NCBI RefSeq assembly: GCF_018070045.1
Contig: NZ_JAGPYK010000002.1
Coordinates: forward strand, 248,001 to 312,000
Direction of reading: 5' to 3'
Source: Micromonospora sp. U21
GTDB taxonomy: Bacteria; Actinomycetota; Actinomycetes; Mycobacteriales; Micromonosporaceae
Length of the DNA stretch: 64,000 nucleotides
In this document: piece by piece, positions 1 to 7,591 of the stretch
Position numbering within the stretch: the stretch's first letter is position 1
How the letters are laid out: every line of letters begins with the position of its first letter
Translations under genes and position numbers: made by a program
The notes under the pieces: generated by a model
Database searches by the model: none
What the model was told of the DNA's origin: nothing
What the model saw: the letters and a program-made list of their open reading frames with translations, nothing else

Positions 1-416
1 CGATCCTGCCCGTCGAACAGCCTGCCGGCAATCCTGCCAGTCGTCAGTTCGATCCAGCCACTTGCATCTGGCAATGTCTTCGGCAGGCGCCGTATGGTTC
101 CCCGCAACATCCTGGCAGGCGTACGTGAGGGTCTCGACGCTGGGTGGTGATCGGCAGTGGCGGCAGAGAGTCCAACGGCGACGGACCCCGGACCGACGGG
201 CGAGGTTCCGTTCATCAGGCACCCGCCGGCCACCTGGCGCGCCGGGGCGGCGGCGATCCCGCGCCCGCGCGACCGGTCGCCCCGTACCACCACCGGCACA
301 GTGGTCCGCTCGGCAGCCACGCCGCCCTCGGCAGCCACGCCGTGACCGGCCCGCTGCACCGGGTCGACGACCCGGCCCCGACCGCCCGGCGGGCGACAGC
401 CTGCCCGGCCGGTCGC
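1..416. other. Left-edge region without a confident gene
   Basis: No open frame here has convincing actinobacterial codon use. The first ~130 bases are less GC-rich than the rest and hold several CCTGCC/GGCAGG words in both orientations. On the minus strand a frame is open from an ATG at 110 to the window edge (about 36 codons, beginning MLRGTIRRLPK), with atypical A/T-ending codons. It could be the start of a gene running off the left edge but cannot be judged. A 16-bp direct repeat (CTCGGCAGCCACGCCG) lies at 309-324 and 327-342. Confidence 0.4.
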
Positions 417-1355
417 TCAGCCGGTCAGGCTGACCTCGGCCAGGTAGACGCAGGTCCGCTCCTCGTGGGAGGAGTAGTAGCTGACCCACAGCAGGTCGTC
501 GTGCCAGACCAGGCCGGGGTAGCTGGTGTCGCCGCCGGAGGGCAGCGCGACCAGTTCGGTCAGCTCGCCCCGCTCCGGGTCCACCGCACAGACCGCCGTG
601 CGCACCTCGCCGTCGAGCAGGCGCAGCCCAGCTAGCAGCCGCCCGTCGGGGAGCCGCAGCAGTGCCGGCCCGCCGACCTGGACACCCAGGTCGATCCAGC
701 TCCAGTCCCGGTACGGCGGGCAGGCGCGGCCGAGCTGCGCGGTGGCGTCGTCACCATCGCGGCGCAGCAGGCAGATGGCGCTGCCGTCCGGGTCGAAGAC
801 CAGCCCCGACTCGTTGGGGTAGCCGCCCTCGAAGAGCGTCGGCACCCAGGGCTGGAGGTCGATGCCGTTCCCGCTGCGGTAGAGCCGGGCGAACCGCGGC
901 TCACAGGTGGCGTAGCCGACGCCGTACATCGCGCCGTCGTGCCAGGCGGCCCGCCACACCCAGACGCCCGGCTCGCCGACCGGGGCAGGTTCGCCCCAGG
1001 AGTGCCCGTCCGCGGAGAGCCAGGTCATCGTCTGGAACGCCTTGGTGGTCTCGCCGGTGGCCGCCACCGCCAGCAGCTGTAGCCGCCCGTCGGGCCGCAG
1101 GACGAAGCGCGGGTCGCGCAGGTCAGCCCCGGCCCGGCGGACGACCGTCGCGGATGTCCACGACCGCCCGTCGGGGGAGGTCAGCACCCGGATCACGCCG
1201 TCCGCGGAGAGGTGGGTCCGGGCCTCCCGGAAGACGCAGAACCAGCTCCCGGCGTACCGGACCAGGTCGGTGAAGGCGCTGTGCGGCGCGCTGTCGCCGA
1301 TCCGGTGGACGGCGGTGACCTCGGCGGTGGTGCGGCGGGTGGATGACGACGTCAT
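417..1355 (-). CDS. Sialidase/exo-glycosidase-like beta-propeller protein
   Basis: This 312-residue protein looks like a five- or six-bladed propeller of the sialidase/GH43-like superfamily. It has repeated Asp-box-like turns (for example SPDGRSW and SADGHSW in the first half) and several blades with a Gly-hydrophobic-Trp pattern, such as VWRAAWHDGAMYGVGY and YPGLVWHDDLLWVSYY near the C-terminus. No signal peptide is visible, so it is probably cytoplasmic. The ATG at 1355 was chosen because AGGAGG lies about 10 nt upstream; the much longer open frame above it has poor codon use. Substrate is unknown; glycan or oligosaccharide handling is inferred from the fold only. Confidence 0.8.
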   Translation of the reverse strand: MTSSSTRRTTAEVTAVHRIGDSAPHSAFTDLVRYAGSWFCVFREARTHLSADGVIRVLTSPDGRSWTSATVVRRAGADLRDPRFVLRPDGRLQLLAVAATGETTKAFQTMTWLSADGHSWGEPAPVGEPGVWVWRAAWHDGAMYGVGYATCEPRFARLYRSGNGIDLQPWVPTLFEGGYPNESGLVFDPDGSAICLLRRDGDDATAQLGRACPPYRDWSWIDLGVQVGGPALLRLPDGRLLAGLRLLDGEVRTAVCAVDPERGELTELVALPSGGDTSYPGLVWHDDLLWVSYYSSHEERTCVYLAEVSLTG

Positions 1356-1787
1356 GCGCGGCAGCCTCCTGGCGGTGGGGGGAGTGCGGGACGTTCCGGG
1401 CGCCGGCCAGTGCCCGGTCCCCGCTCCGGGTGCCGGGCGGTGCTCCGGACCCGCGCCGACCGTCCGGCCGGCCGGACGGGCCCGGGGCGGGGGGACGACA
1501 GCCGACGCTAGCCGCCCCAGCCGACGCCCGCACGGCCACGGGACGAACGCGCGACGAACTCCCCGGCCGGGTGTGGCTCGCACTGTCGGATTGATATCGC
1601 CCGTGTGACGGCGTCGGCCCGCTGGGGCGGGTTGATGGCGCCGGCCGGTCACGATTGCGGTGGGCCGGCGTCGTGGCGATGCGGGCCTGACCTGGGCAGA
1701 TGCCTGTGACGCGCACGATCGCCGGTGCTCGGATCGGCATCCGGTGTGCGCGCCGGGCCGGTTGCGTCGGTTGGGGAGGTGGCGTCG
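1356..1787. other. Intergenic region between divergent genes
   Basis: This is the divergent promoter region for the propeller gene and the zinc-ribbon gene. It is uniformly GC-rich except around 1590-1605 (TTGATATCG). I found no convincing gene, hairpin or operator in it. Confidence 0.5.
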
Positions 1788-2363
1788 GTGCTCAGCTCGT
1801 TCCTCCAGACCATGGCGACCAAGTTGGTCGAGGAGATCCTCAAGCGACTGGTCGAGTGGCTCGCACCGAAGGCGTTGCGGTCCGTGCCACACCGCGCCAC
1901 GCCGAACTGCCCGCGCTGCGGCGGGTACGGCGTGGCCCGCTGGGCGCCCGGCGGGGTGCGGGCGGTCTTCGTGCTGTCCCTGCTGGCCTTCACGTGGGGC
2001 TTCGCCGGCATCCTGCTCGGCGTGCCCGCGGTGGTGTTGACAGTGGTCGGTGGGGTGTTGTCGGACGGTCTCGGCGCGATGCTGCCCGCCCTGCTCGCGC
2101 TGCTGGGTCTGCCGGTCTCGGCCACCGTGATGATCGCGGGAGCGCTCGGGCTGGCCTATTACCACAGCTACCCGCCGAAACGGTGCAACCGTTGCCGTGG
2201 CAGCTGGCCGCGCCGAGAGCGCGACGAGTACCTGCGGGCGGCCCGGCCGGTGTTCACCTGTGGTTGCGGTCAGCGGCTACGGGTGCCCGGGGCCGCCGGG
2301 GCGCGGCTGCGCTGCCCACGTTGCGCCACCGAACACGCGACCCCGGCCCCGGCCGGCCGTTGA
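1788..2363 (+). CDS. Zinc-ribbon membrane protein, unknown function
   Basis: A 191-residue protein starting at GTG 1788, 8 nt after GGGGAGG. An amphipathic N-terminal helix (FLQTMATKLVEEILKRLVEW) is followed by a CPRCGG zinc knuckle. Two long hydrophobic segments come next (about residues 63-85 and 95-128), then CNRCRG and a second ribbon CGCGQ...CPRC near the C-terminus. The arrangement suggests a membrane protein with cytoplasmic zinc ribbons on each side of the membrane hairpin. I do not recognise a named family. Its 3' end abuts a truncated hydrolase gene on the other strand, so this end of the locus may be a deletion junction. Confidence 0.72.
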   Translation: MLSSFLQTMATKLVEEILKRLVEWLAPKALRSVPHRATPNCPRCGGYGVARWAPGGVRAVFVLSLLAFTWGFAGILLGVPAVVLTVVGGVLSDGLGAMLPALLALLGLPVSATVMIAGALGLAYYHSYPPKRCNRCRGSWPRRERDEYLRAARPVFTCGCGQRLRVPGAAGARLRCPRCATEHATPAPAGR

Positions 2364-2420
2364 CTTGGAGCCGATCAGCGTGCCGTCCAGGTCGACGACG
2401 ATCGCGTGCGTCTGCTGCAT
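2361..2420 (-). pseudogene. Remnant: N-terminus of a HAD-family hydrolase
   Basis: Nine bases after the stop of the YjbR-like gene, a minus-strand ATG at 2420 begins MQQTHAIVVDLDGTLIGSKS. The DLDGTL core is motif I of haloacid-dehalogenase-superfamily hydrolases, containing the nucleophile Asp and the acid/base Asp. The remaining ~180 or more residues and motifs II-IV are absent. Beyond about 20 codons the frame runs into the antisense of the neighbouring zinc-ribbon gene and soon stops. The operon-like spacing suggests this was the second gene of a YjbR-HAD operon that lost its body by deletion. Confidence 0.6.
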
Positions 2421-2429
2421 CCCGCCGAG

Positions 2430-2834
2430 CTAGCCGCCGGCCGGCTCCTGCTGGGCGCGGTGGGCGGTGGCGAGCCGCTTGGGGGCGCGGGCGTACCACG
2501 CCTCGGTGATCACCTCGGTCAGCTCGGGCACACCGATCCGGTCGAGCCGGACCAGCACCGCCGGGTAGCCCTCGAAGTGCGGGGTGGTGAAGTAGACCGA
2601 CGGGTCGTCGGCGAGCAGGGCCTCCTTGACGCCGAGGTCGGGCACCTGGACGCCGAGGATCGGCCCGTCGGGCGCGGCGGTGCCGAGGGCGGCCAGGTCG
2701 GCCCGTCGCAGCGGCCTCTCCCAGACGAACGCCTTGTCCCGCACCCGCCAGGCGGGCAGCCCGTCGTACGAGGCCCGCTCGGTGGTCTCGGGCAGTGCGA
2801 GCGCGATCCGGCGGACGTCCTCCCAGCTGGCCAT
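2430..2834 (-). CDS. MmcQ/YjbR-like protein
   Basis: This 134-residue protein has the features of the MmcQ/YjbR (CyaY-like fold) family: an N-terminal helix followed by LPETTERASYDGLPAWRV, a central DKAFVWERPL strand, then DDPSVYFTTPHFEGYPAVLVRL and a C-terminal helix with the TEAWYARAPKRLA signature. Family members are small proteins with a proposed double-wing DNA-binding fold and no well-established role. ATG 2834 was chosen because a TACGGT -10 box lies exactly 6 nt upstream, fitting a leaderless transcript. Confidence 0.85.
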   Translation of the reverse strand: MASWEDVRRIALALPETTERASYDGLPAWRVRDKAFVWERPLRRADLAALGTAAPDGPILGVQVPDLGVKEALLADDPSVYFTTPHFEGYPAVLVRLDRIGVPELTEVITEAWYARAPKRLATAHRAQQEPAGG

Positions 2835-2840
2835 GTCCAC

Positions 2841-2846
2841 ACCGTA
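2841..2846 (-). promoter_or_regulatory. Leaderless -10 box TACGGT
   Basis: On the minus strand TACGGT is followed by GTGGAC and then the ATG at 2834. This 6-nt spacing puts the transcription start at the start codon, and no Shine-Dalgarno sequence is present. The same hexamer at the same spacing precedes the genes starting at 45689 and 62843. Confidence 0.6.
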
Positions 2847-2853
2847 CGGGGGG

Positions 2854-3047
2854 TCAGCGGGCCACGGTGTGCTCGGCGAGCAGTTGGTCGAGCACGTGTC
2901 GGGCTTCGGCCGGTGCCCGCCCGAGCGTGGGCCAGGGGGGTTGTCCCAGCCGTCGACCTCCACCGCGCGTACCGGCAGCTCGGCCCAGTGCGGGAGCTGG
3001 TCGGCGACCAGGCGGCGGACCAGCGCCTCGTCGATCCGGCCGGCCAC
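2854..3047 (-). pseudogene. Remnant of an aminoglycoside-phosphotransferase-family gene
   Basis: From GTG 3047 the frame reads RIDEALVRRLVADQLPHW, then ELPVRAVEVDGWDN, which resembles the N-terminus of APH-type kinases in actinobacteria. Right after GWDN the reading must shift frame, and what follows (LGRAPAEARHVLDQLLAEHT, to the stop at 2854) resembles the usual C-terminal helix of the same family. The ATP-binding and catalytic core (about 230 residues, including the HGD and D-x-D type motifs) is missing. This is best explained by one internal deletion that also shifted the frame. Confidence 0.6.
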
Positions 3048-3154
3048 CGCGTCGTCGGTGTCGGGTACGTCGGGCCCGCTCGGCGTGCTGACACACCGCG
3101 TTCATCGGATGGCAAAGCGCGACGACCCGCGTGCCGCCGTCCTGCGTGGACGGT

Positions 3155-3160
3155 CATAAT
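3155..3160 (+). promoter_or_regulatory. Leaderless -10 box CATAAT
   Basis: CATAAT ends 7 nt before ATG 3168 and there is no ribosome binding site, so the mRNA probably begins at or next to the start codon. An in-frame ATG at 3159 overlaps the box and is therefore an unlikely start. Confidence 0.5.
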
Positions 3161-3167
3161 GGGGTGC

Positions 3168-3419
3168 ATGGTTGCCTGGGAGTACGCCCTGCTCGTCCGC
3201 CGCTATCAGGGGCAGGGCCGCAATTTTCACGTCTCGTTCGTCTGGTACGCGCCGGACGGTTCCCGCAGGGACATCACCGCCTTCGGTGACACCGCCATCG
3301 CGCACCTCAATCGGGTCGGCCGGGAGGGCTGGGAACTGGTCTCCGCCGGGGAGGACGTGAACAACGTCCAGGGCAGCACCGAAGTCCACCGCTACCACCT
3401 CAAGCGCCCCCTGGCCTGA
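3168..3419 (+). CDS. Small conserved-type protein, unknown function
   Basis: An 83-residue protein (MVAWEYALLVRRYQG...) with alternating strands and one helix: WEYALLVRRYQ, FHVSFVWYAPDG, a helix AIAHLNRVGREGWELVSAGE and a final HRYHLKRPL strand. The GREGWELVSA stretch is typical of small DUF4177-like proteins, whose function is unknown. It is monocistronic, preceded by a leaderless-type promoter and followed by a hairpin shared with the convergent glyA gene. It is probably a cytoplasmic single-domain protein. Confidence 0.75.
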   Translation: MVAWEYALLVRRYQGQGRNFHVSFVWYAPDGSRRDITAFGDTAIAHLNRVGREGWELVSAGEDVNNVQGSTEVHRYHLKRPLA

Positions 3420-3460
3420 GGCCGACCGACGTTACCGGCGCCGGTCCGGCCGGTCGAGCG

Positions 3461-3498
3461 CGATACCTCTGAGTCATCGATATGACTCAGAGGTATCG
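3461..3498. terminator. Bidirectional hairpin, 17-bp perfect stem
   Basis: CGATACCTCTGAGTCAT and its exact reverse complement ATGACTCAGAGGTATCG enclose a 4-nt loop (CGAT). It sits between convergent genes (3419+ and 3551-), so it can serve as a terminator for both. The arms are much less GC-rich than the surroundings, which is unusual here and raises the possibility of a dispersed extragenic repeat. Confidence 0.7.
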
Positions 3499-3550
3499 TG
3501 CTCGTCCGTCCGCGCTGAGCGGGCGGCCCGGCGGGTGGCCCGCCTCAGCG

Positions 3551-4987
3551 TCAGGCCAGGTCGATGGCGGGGTAGAGCGGGTGCGGGGCCAGCAGGTCGG
3601 TGGCCTGGCGGGCGATCTTGTCGGCGAGGGCCGGGTCGAGGGTGTACTTGGCCTTCGAGGGGGTGCCGTCGGCGTTGGCGCCGGCCGTGGTCTGGGTGAG
3701 CACGGTGTGCATCAGCTCCGCGGTCTGGTCCATCTCCGCGGCGCCCAGGCCCCGGGTGGTCAGAGCCGGGGTGCCGACCCGGATGCCGGAGGTGTACCAC
3801 GCGCCGTTCGGGTCCTGTGGGACCGAGTTTCGGTTGGTGACGATGCCCGAGTCCAGCAGCGCCTGCTCGGCCTGCCGGCCGGTGAGCCCGTAGCCGGACA
3901 CGTCGATCAGCAACAGGTGGTTGTCGGTGCCGCCGGTGACCAGCTTCGCGCCCCGGCTCAGCAGCCCCTCCGCGAGGGCCTGCGCGTTGTCCACGATCCG
4001 CTGGGCGTAGTCGGCGAAGTCGGGACGGCGGGCCTCGGCCAGCGCGACCGCCTTGGCGGCCATCACGTGCGGCAGCGGGCCACCGAGCACCATCGGGCAA
4101 CCCCGGTCCACCTGGTCGGCCAGCTCCGGCTGGCAGAGCACCATGCCGCCGCGCGGCCCGCGCAGCGACTTGTGCGTGGTGGTGGTGACGATGTGCGCGT
4201 GCGGCACCGGGTCGAAGTCGCCGGTGAACACCTTGCCGGCCACCAGGCCGGCGAAGTGCGCCATGTCGACCATGAAGGTGGCGCCGACCGAGTCGGCGAT
4301 CTCCCGCAGGATCCGGAAGTTCACCTTCCGGGGGTACGCCGAGTAGCCGCCGACCAGGATGAGCGGCTTGAACTCGCGGGCCGCCTCGGCCACCCGGTCG
4401 TAGTCGATCAGACCGGTCGCCGGGTCGGTGCCGTAGCTGCGCTGGTCGAACATCTTGCCGGAGATGTTCGGCCGGAAGCCGTGGGTGAGGTGGCCGCCGG
4501 CGTCCAGCGACATGCCGAGCATCCGCTGGTTGCCCAGCTCGCGGCGCAGCGCGAACCAGTCGGCCTCGGTGAGGTCGTTGACCTGGCGCACCTGCGCCTT
4601 CTTCAGCGCGGGGGACTCCACCCGGTCGGCCAGCACCGCCCAGAACGCGACCAGGTTGGCGTCGATGCCCGAGTGCGGCTGCACGTAGGCGTGCGCCGCG
4701 CCGAACAGCTCGCGGGCGTGCTCGGCGGCGAGCGCCTCGACGGTGTCGACGTTCTGGCAACCGGCGTAGAAGCGGCGCCCGACGGTGCCCTCGGCGTACT
4801 TGTCGCTGAACCAGTTGCCCATCGCCAGCAGGGTCGCCGGGGAGGCGTAGTTCTCGCTGGCGATGAGCTTGAGAGACTCCCGCTGATCGGTCAGCTCGGC
4901 GCCGATGGCGTCGGCCACCCGCGGCTCGACAGCCCGGATCACCTCAAGGGCACTCCGGAATGCGGTGGACTCGGCGTTGCGCGACAT
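3551..4987 (-). CDS. glyA: Serine hydroxymethyltransferase
   Basis: A PLP enzyme (478 residues) that interconverts serine and glycine while charging tetrahydrofolate with a one-carbon unit for purine, thymidylate and methionine synthesis. The PLP lysine lies in [18 protein letters not shown]. Other family landmarks are [17 protein letters not shown] near the N-terminus and [15 protein letters not shown]. At 478 residues it is longer than the ~415-430 usual for bacterial GlyA, with extra sequence in the first half; this long form is known in actinobacteria. ATG 4987 follows TAGGAGGT. The leader carries an apparent ZTP riboswitch, implying regulation by the purine intermediate ZMP/ZTP, a signal of folate one-carbon shortage. 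Confidence 0.96.
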   Translation of the reverse strand: MSRNAESTAFRSALEVIRAVEPRVADAIGAELTDQRESLKLIASENYASPATLLAMGNWFSDKYAEGTVGRRFYAGCQNVDTVEALAAEHARELFGAAHAYVQPHSGIDANLVAFWAVLADRVESPALKKAQVRQVNDLTEADWFALRRELGNQRMLGMSLDAGGHLTHGFRPNISGKMFDQRSYGTDPATGLIDYDRVAEAAREFKPLILVGGYSAYPRKVNFRILREIADSVGATFMVDMAHFAGLVAGKVFTGDFDPVPHAHIVTTTTHKSLRGPRGGMVLCQPELADQVDRGCPMVLGGPLPHVMAAKAVALAEARRPDFADYAQRIVDNAQALAEGLLSRGAKLVTGGTDNHLLLIDVSGYGLTGRQAEQALLDSGIVTNRNSVPQDPNGAWYTSGIRVGTPALTTRGLGAAEMDQTAELMHTVLTQTTAGANADGTPSKAKYTLDPALADKIARQATDLLAPHPLYPAIDLA

Positions 4988-5009
4988 GCGACCTCCTACA
5001 GACGTGCGG

Positions 5010-5090
5010 AAGGCCCAGGCGCTCGGCAAACGTCCTCGTGACGGGGCCGCTCCCCGATGGTTCTCCATCCCCACGCGCCAGTAACGGCCC
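5010..5090 (-). promoter_or_regulatory. ZTP (pfl-type) riboswitch in the glyA leader
   Basis: Reading the minus strand toward glyA, the leader holds GTTACTGGCG, then a short hairpin, ACCATCGGGGAGCG, a variable linker and GCCGAGCGCCTGGGC, ending about 25 nt before the start codon. These blocks match in order the conserved parts of the pfl motif (the ACTGGCG half, the CCRCGGGGAGC half and the 3' GCCnnCGCCUGGGC pseudoknot strand), which binds ZTP/ZMP. pfl elements commonly control glyA, purH and folD, so the context fits. The 5' boundary is approximate. A covariance-model search would settle it. Confidence 0.8.
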
Positions 5091-5243
5091 GCGCCGATCC
5101 TACCGGGCCGACCCGGGCCCGCCCCGGCCGACCTCGCGACGCGACCCGCCGGGGTGGTTGGGCGGTCCGTGGTGGGGCACACGGTACGAGGCGGGTCACC
5201 GCAGCGGGTGCGACCGCCGCCCGAACGAGAGGAGCCACCCTTC

Positions 5244-6050
5244 ATGACCACACCGACCACCGAGCGGCCGCTCGCCGTGGTGACCGGGGCGTCCAGCGGG
5301 ATCGGGTACGAGCTGGCCGTGCAGTTCGCCGAGCACGGCTTAGACCTTCTCATCGCCGCCGAGGACGACGGCATCACGGCGGCGGCGGAGAAGCTGCGAC
5401 GCGACGGCGGCCCGCAGGTCCAGCCGGTCCGCGTCGACCTGGCCCGCGAACAGGGCGTGGAGGAGCTGGTGTCGGCCGTCGCCGCGACCGGGCGCCCGAT
5501 CGGGGCCCTGGCGCTGAACGCGGGCCGGGGTGCCGGCGGGTCCTTCGTCGGCGGCACCGACCTGCGTGACGAGCTCGAGATCGTCGACCTGAACGTGCGC
5601 TCGACGGTGCACCTGGCCAAGCGGCTGCTGCCGGGAATGGTCGAGCGGGGCGCGGGTCGGGTGCTGTTCACCTCGTCGATCGCCTCCACGATGCCCGGGC
5701 CGTTCCAGGCGGTCTACAACGCGTCGAAGTCGTTCGTGCAGTCCTTCGCCGAGGCGCTGCGCAACGAGCTGAAGGACAACGGCGTCACGGTGACCTCGCT
5801 GATGCCCGGTCCGACCGACACCGAGTTCTTCGACCGGGCCGACATGCAGGACACCCGCGTGGGCTCCGCAAAGAAGGACGACCCGGCGAAGGTCGCCGCG
5901 CAGGGCTTCGCCGCGTTGATGAAGGGCGACCAGACGGTCACCGTGGGTTCGCTGATGAACAAGGTGCAGACCGCGGCCGGCAAGATCGTCCCGGACAAGC
6001 TCAAGTCCGAGCAGCACCGCCGGATGGCCGAGCCGGGCTCGGGCGACTGA
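5244..6050 (+). CDS. Short-chain dehydrogenase/reductase
   Basis: A 268-residue classical SDR. The NAD(P)-binding motif [12 protein letters not shown] is at residues 14-25, the LNAGRG equivalent of NNAG is mid-protein, and the catalytic residues lie in TSSIAS and the YNASKSF motif (Tyr and Lys). The acidic/basic residues after the second strand (AAEDDG) would favour NAD over NADP, but this is uncertain. The C-terminal tail ([16 protein letters not shown]) resembles SDRs acting on small ketones or acyl chains. The start is supported by GAGAGGAG 7-14 nt upstream. Substrate unknown. Confidence 0.9.
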   Translation: MTTPTTERPLAVVTGASSGIGYELAVQFAEHGLDLLIAAEDDGITAAAEKLRRDGGPQVQPVRVDLAREQGVEELVSAVAATGRPIGALALNAGRGAGGSFVGGTDLRDELEIVDLNVRSTVHLAKRLLPGMVERGAGRVLFTSSIASTMPGPFQAVYNASKSFVQSFAEALRNELKDNGVTVTSLMPGPTDTEFFDRADMQDTRVGSAKKDDPAKVAAQGFAALMKGDQTVTVGSLMNKVQTAAGKIVPDKLKSEQHRRMAEPGSGD

Positions 6051-6075
6051 GCGCGGTGCCGCCCCGAGCGGGGTG

Positions 6076-6122
6076 GCGTACGACGAAGGGCCCGGCAACG
6101 CGCCGGGCCCTTCGTCGTACGC
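6076..6122. terminator. Bidirectional terminator, 21-bp perfect stem
   Basis: GCGTACGACGAAGGGCCCGG plus C pairs perfectly with the sequence ending at 6122 across a 5-nt loop (AACGC). It lies between the SDR gene (+) and the hemerythrin-like gene (-) and should stop both. Confidence 0.85.
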
Positions 6123-6130
6123 GGGGTGGT

Positions 6131-6637
6131 TCAGGCGGTCACCGCGTCGATCGCCTTCTTGATCGCCTTCGGCTCGCCGGGGGTACGCGGCGCGTCCGCG
6201 CGCAGTGCGAGCATCTTCTCGCCGATCTCCTGGAGCTGCTTGCGGCCCAGTGCCTCGCGCACCTTGGGGAACCACTCCTGCTCCTCCTCCTCGACGTGGT
6301 GGGTGACGTTCTCGATCAGCACCGTCGTCTTGGCGTTGAAGCGCTCGTCCTCGGCGTCCATGCTGGCCAGCTCGAAGCAGAGCAGGTCCGCCACGTGGTG
6401 CTCCTCGTACGACTCGAGGATGTCGTCCTCCAGGTCGGGCAGGAGCCGGCGGATCTCCGGGTACATCACCTCGTTCTCCAGGTAGGTGTGCACGGTCAGC
6501 GCCTCCAGGATCTGGCCCACCAGCTTCTGCCGCTGGCTCGCCGGCCCCTCCTCGGCATCCTGGAAAGCCTTGAACAGGCGGCGCATCTCCTTGTGGTCCT
6601 CTTTGAGCAGGACGATGGCATCGGTCGACACCGGCAT
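6131..6637 (-). CDS. Hemerythrin HHE cation-binding domain protein
   Basis: A 168-residue all-helical protein. The spaced His/Glu ligands of a diiron HHE domain are visible: LLKEDHKEMRRLF near the N-terminus, VHTYLENEVMYPEI in the middle, YEEHHVADLL and TTVLIENVTHHVEEEEQEWF toward the end. Such proteins bind oxygen, nitric oxide or peroxide, or buffer iron. ATG 6637 follows GGGAGGTC. It is monocistronic and cytoplasmic. The C-terminal ~30 residues (TPGEPKAIKKAIDAV) are a non-conserved tail. Confidence 0.92.
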   Translation of the reverse strand: MPVSTDAIVLLKEDHKEMRRLFKAFQDAEEGPASQRQKLVGQILEALTVHTYLENEVMYPEIRRLLPDLEDDILESYEEHHVADLLCFELASMDAEDERFNAKTTVLIENVTHHVEEEEQEWFPKVREALGRKQLQEIGEKMLALRADAPRTPGEPKAIKKAIDAVTA

Positions 6638-6721
6638 GACCTCCCTGGATCTCGTCTGGTGTCGATCCGGTACCCCGGTGGTGAACTGCGGAAACAGGTT
6701 GAATACGCCGGAATCGACCGG

Positions 6722-7591
6722 TCAGACGGTGGCCAGGGTGCGGGGGATCTCGTCGAGCAGTTCGCGGGCCAGGAAGCCGATCCGGCCGTACCGGGGGATG
6801 AGCCGCTGGCCGCTCACCGCGTGCGCGAACGCGCCCCAGCAGGCGGCCTGCGCCGGCTCCGCGCGCCGGGAGAGCAGCCCGGCCAGCAGCCCGGCGAGCA
6901 CGTCCCCGCTGCCGGAGGTGCCCAGCCCGGCGTCGCCGCTCTCCTCGCGCCAGCGCCGCCCGTCCGGGGTGGCCACGTGCCCGTACAGCGAGACGACCGC
7001 CTCGTACCGGGCGGCCAGTACGGCCGCCTCGGCGTCCAGGTCGTCGGCGGGGTCCCGGCCGAGCAGGTGCCCGGCCTCGGTGACGTTCGGGGTCAGCACC
7101 ACGGGCCGCCCCGAGCCGACCAGCAGGTCCGGCTCGTGGCTGAGCGCGCCCAGCGCGTACGCGTCGAGCACCAGCGGGGTGCGCGGCCCCGCCGCGTCCA
7201 GGACCAGGCTCAGCAGCTGGCGCGTCTCGTCGATTCCCTTCAGCCCCGGACCCAGGGCCACCACGTCGGCGTGACCGATCAACTCGCCGAGCTGGCCGTC
7301 CCCGTCCGCGCCGACCGCGCCGGTCGGGGTCTCCGGCAGCCCGATCACCAGCGCCTCGGGCACCTGGACGCTCAGCGTGGCAGCGGTGGACCCGGCGGCG
7401 GTGAGCTGGAGCACGCCCGCGCCGGCGCGCAACGCGGCGACCCCGGCGAGCAGCACCGCCCCGGGGGTGAAGCGGGAGCCGCCGACCACCAGCACGGTGC
7501 CCCGGCTCTCCTTGCCGCCGGCCGGGACCGGCAGCGCCCAGTCCCGCAGCAGCCCAGGCGTGATCACCTTCACCTCAGACCGGCTCGGCAT
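6722..7591 (-). CDS. nnrD: ADP-dependent NAD(P)H-hydrate dehydratase
   Basis: A 289-residue ribokinase-fold repair enzyme (YjeF C-terminal domain alone) that dehydrates the S-form of damaged NADHX/NADPHX using ADP. Visible landmarks are RGTVLVVGGSRFTPGAVLLA near residue 30, LGPGL in the middle, VLTPNVTEAGHLLG and the diagnostic GTSGSGDVLAGLLAGLL at about 225-241. The epimerase (YjeF N-terminal) domain is not fused, unlike in many bacteria. It overlaps the upstream histidine phosphatase gene by 17 nt, so the two are co-transcribed. Confidence 0.93.
   Translation of the reverse strand: MPSRSEVKVITPGLLRDWALPVPAGGKESRGTVLVVGGSRFTPGAVLLAGVAALRAGAGVLQLTAAGSTAATLSVQVPEALVIGLPETPTGAVGADGDGQLGELIGHADVVALGPGLKGIDETRQLLSLVLDAAGPRTPLVLDAYALGALSHEPDLLVGSGRPVVLTPNVTEAGHLLGRDPADDLDAEAAVLAARYEAVVSLYGHVATPDGRRWREESGDAGLGTSGSGDVLAGLLAGLLSRRAEPAQAACWGAFAHAVSGQRLIPRYGRIGFLARELLDEIPRTLATV

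Noticed and set aside
417..2165. A much longer reading of the propeller gene, with ~270 extra N-terminal residues
   Set aside because: The extension is Arg/Pro-rich with poor codon use and runs over the opposite-strand zinc-ribbon gene; AGGAGG marks the start at 1355.
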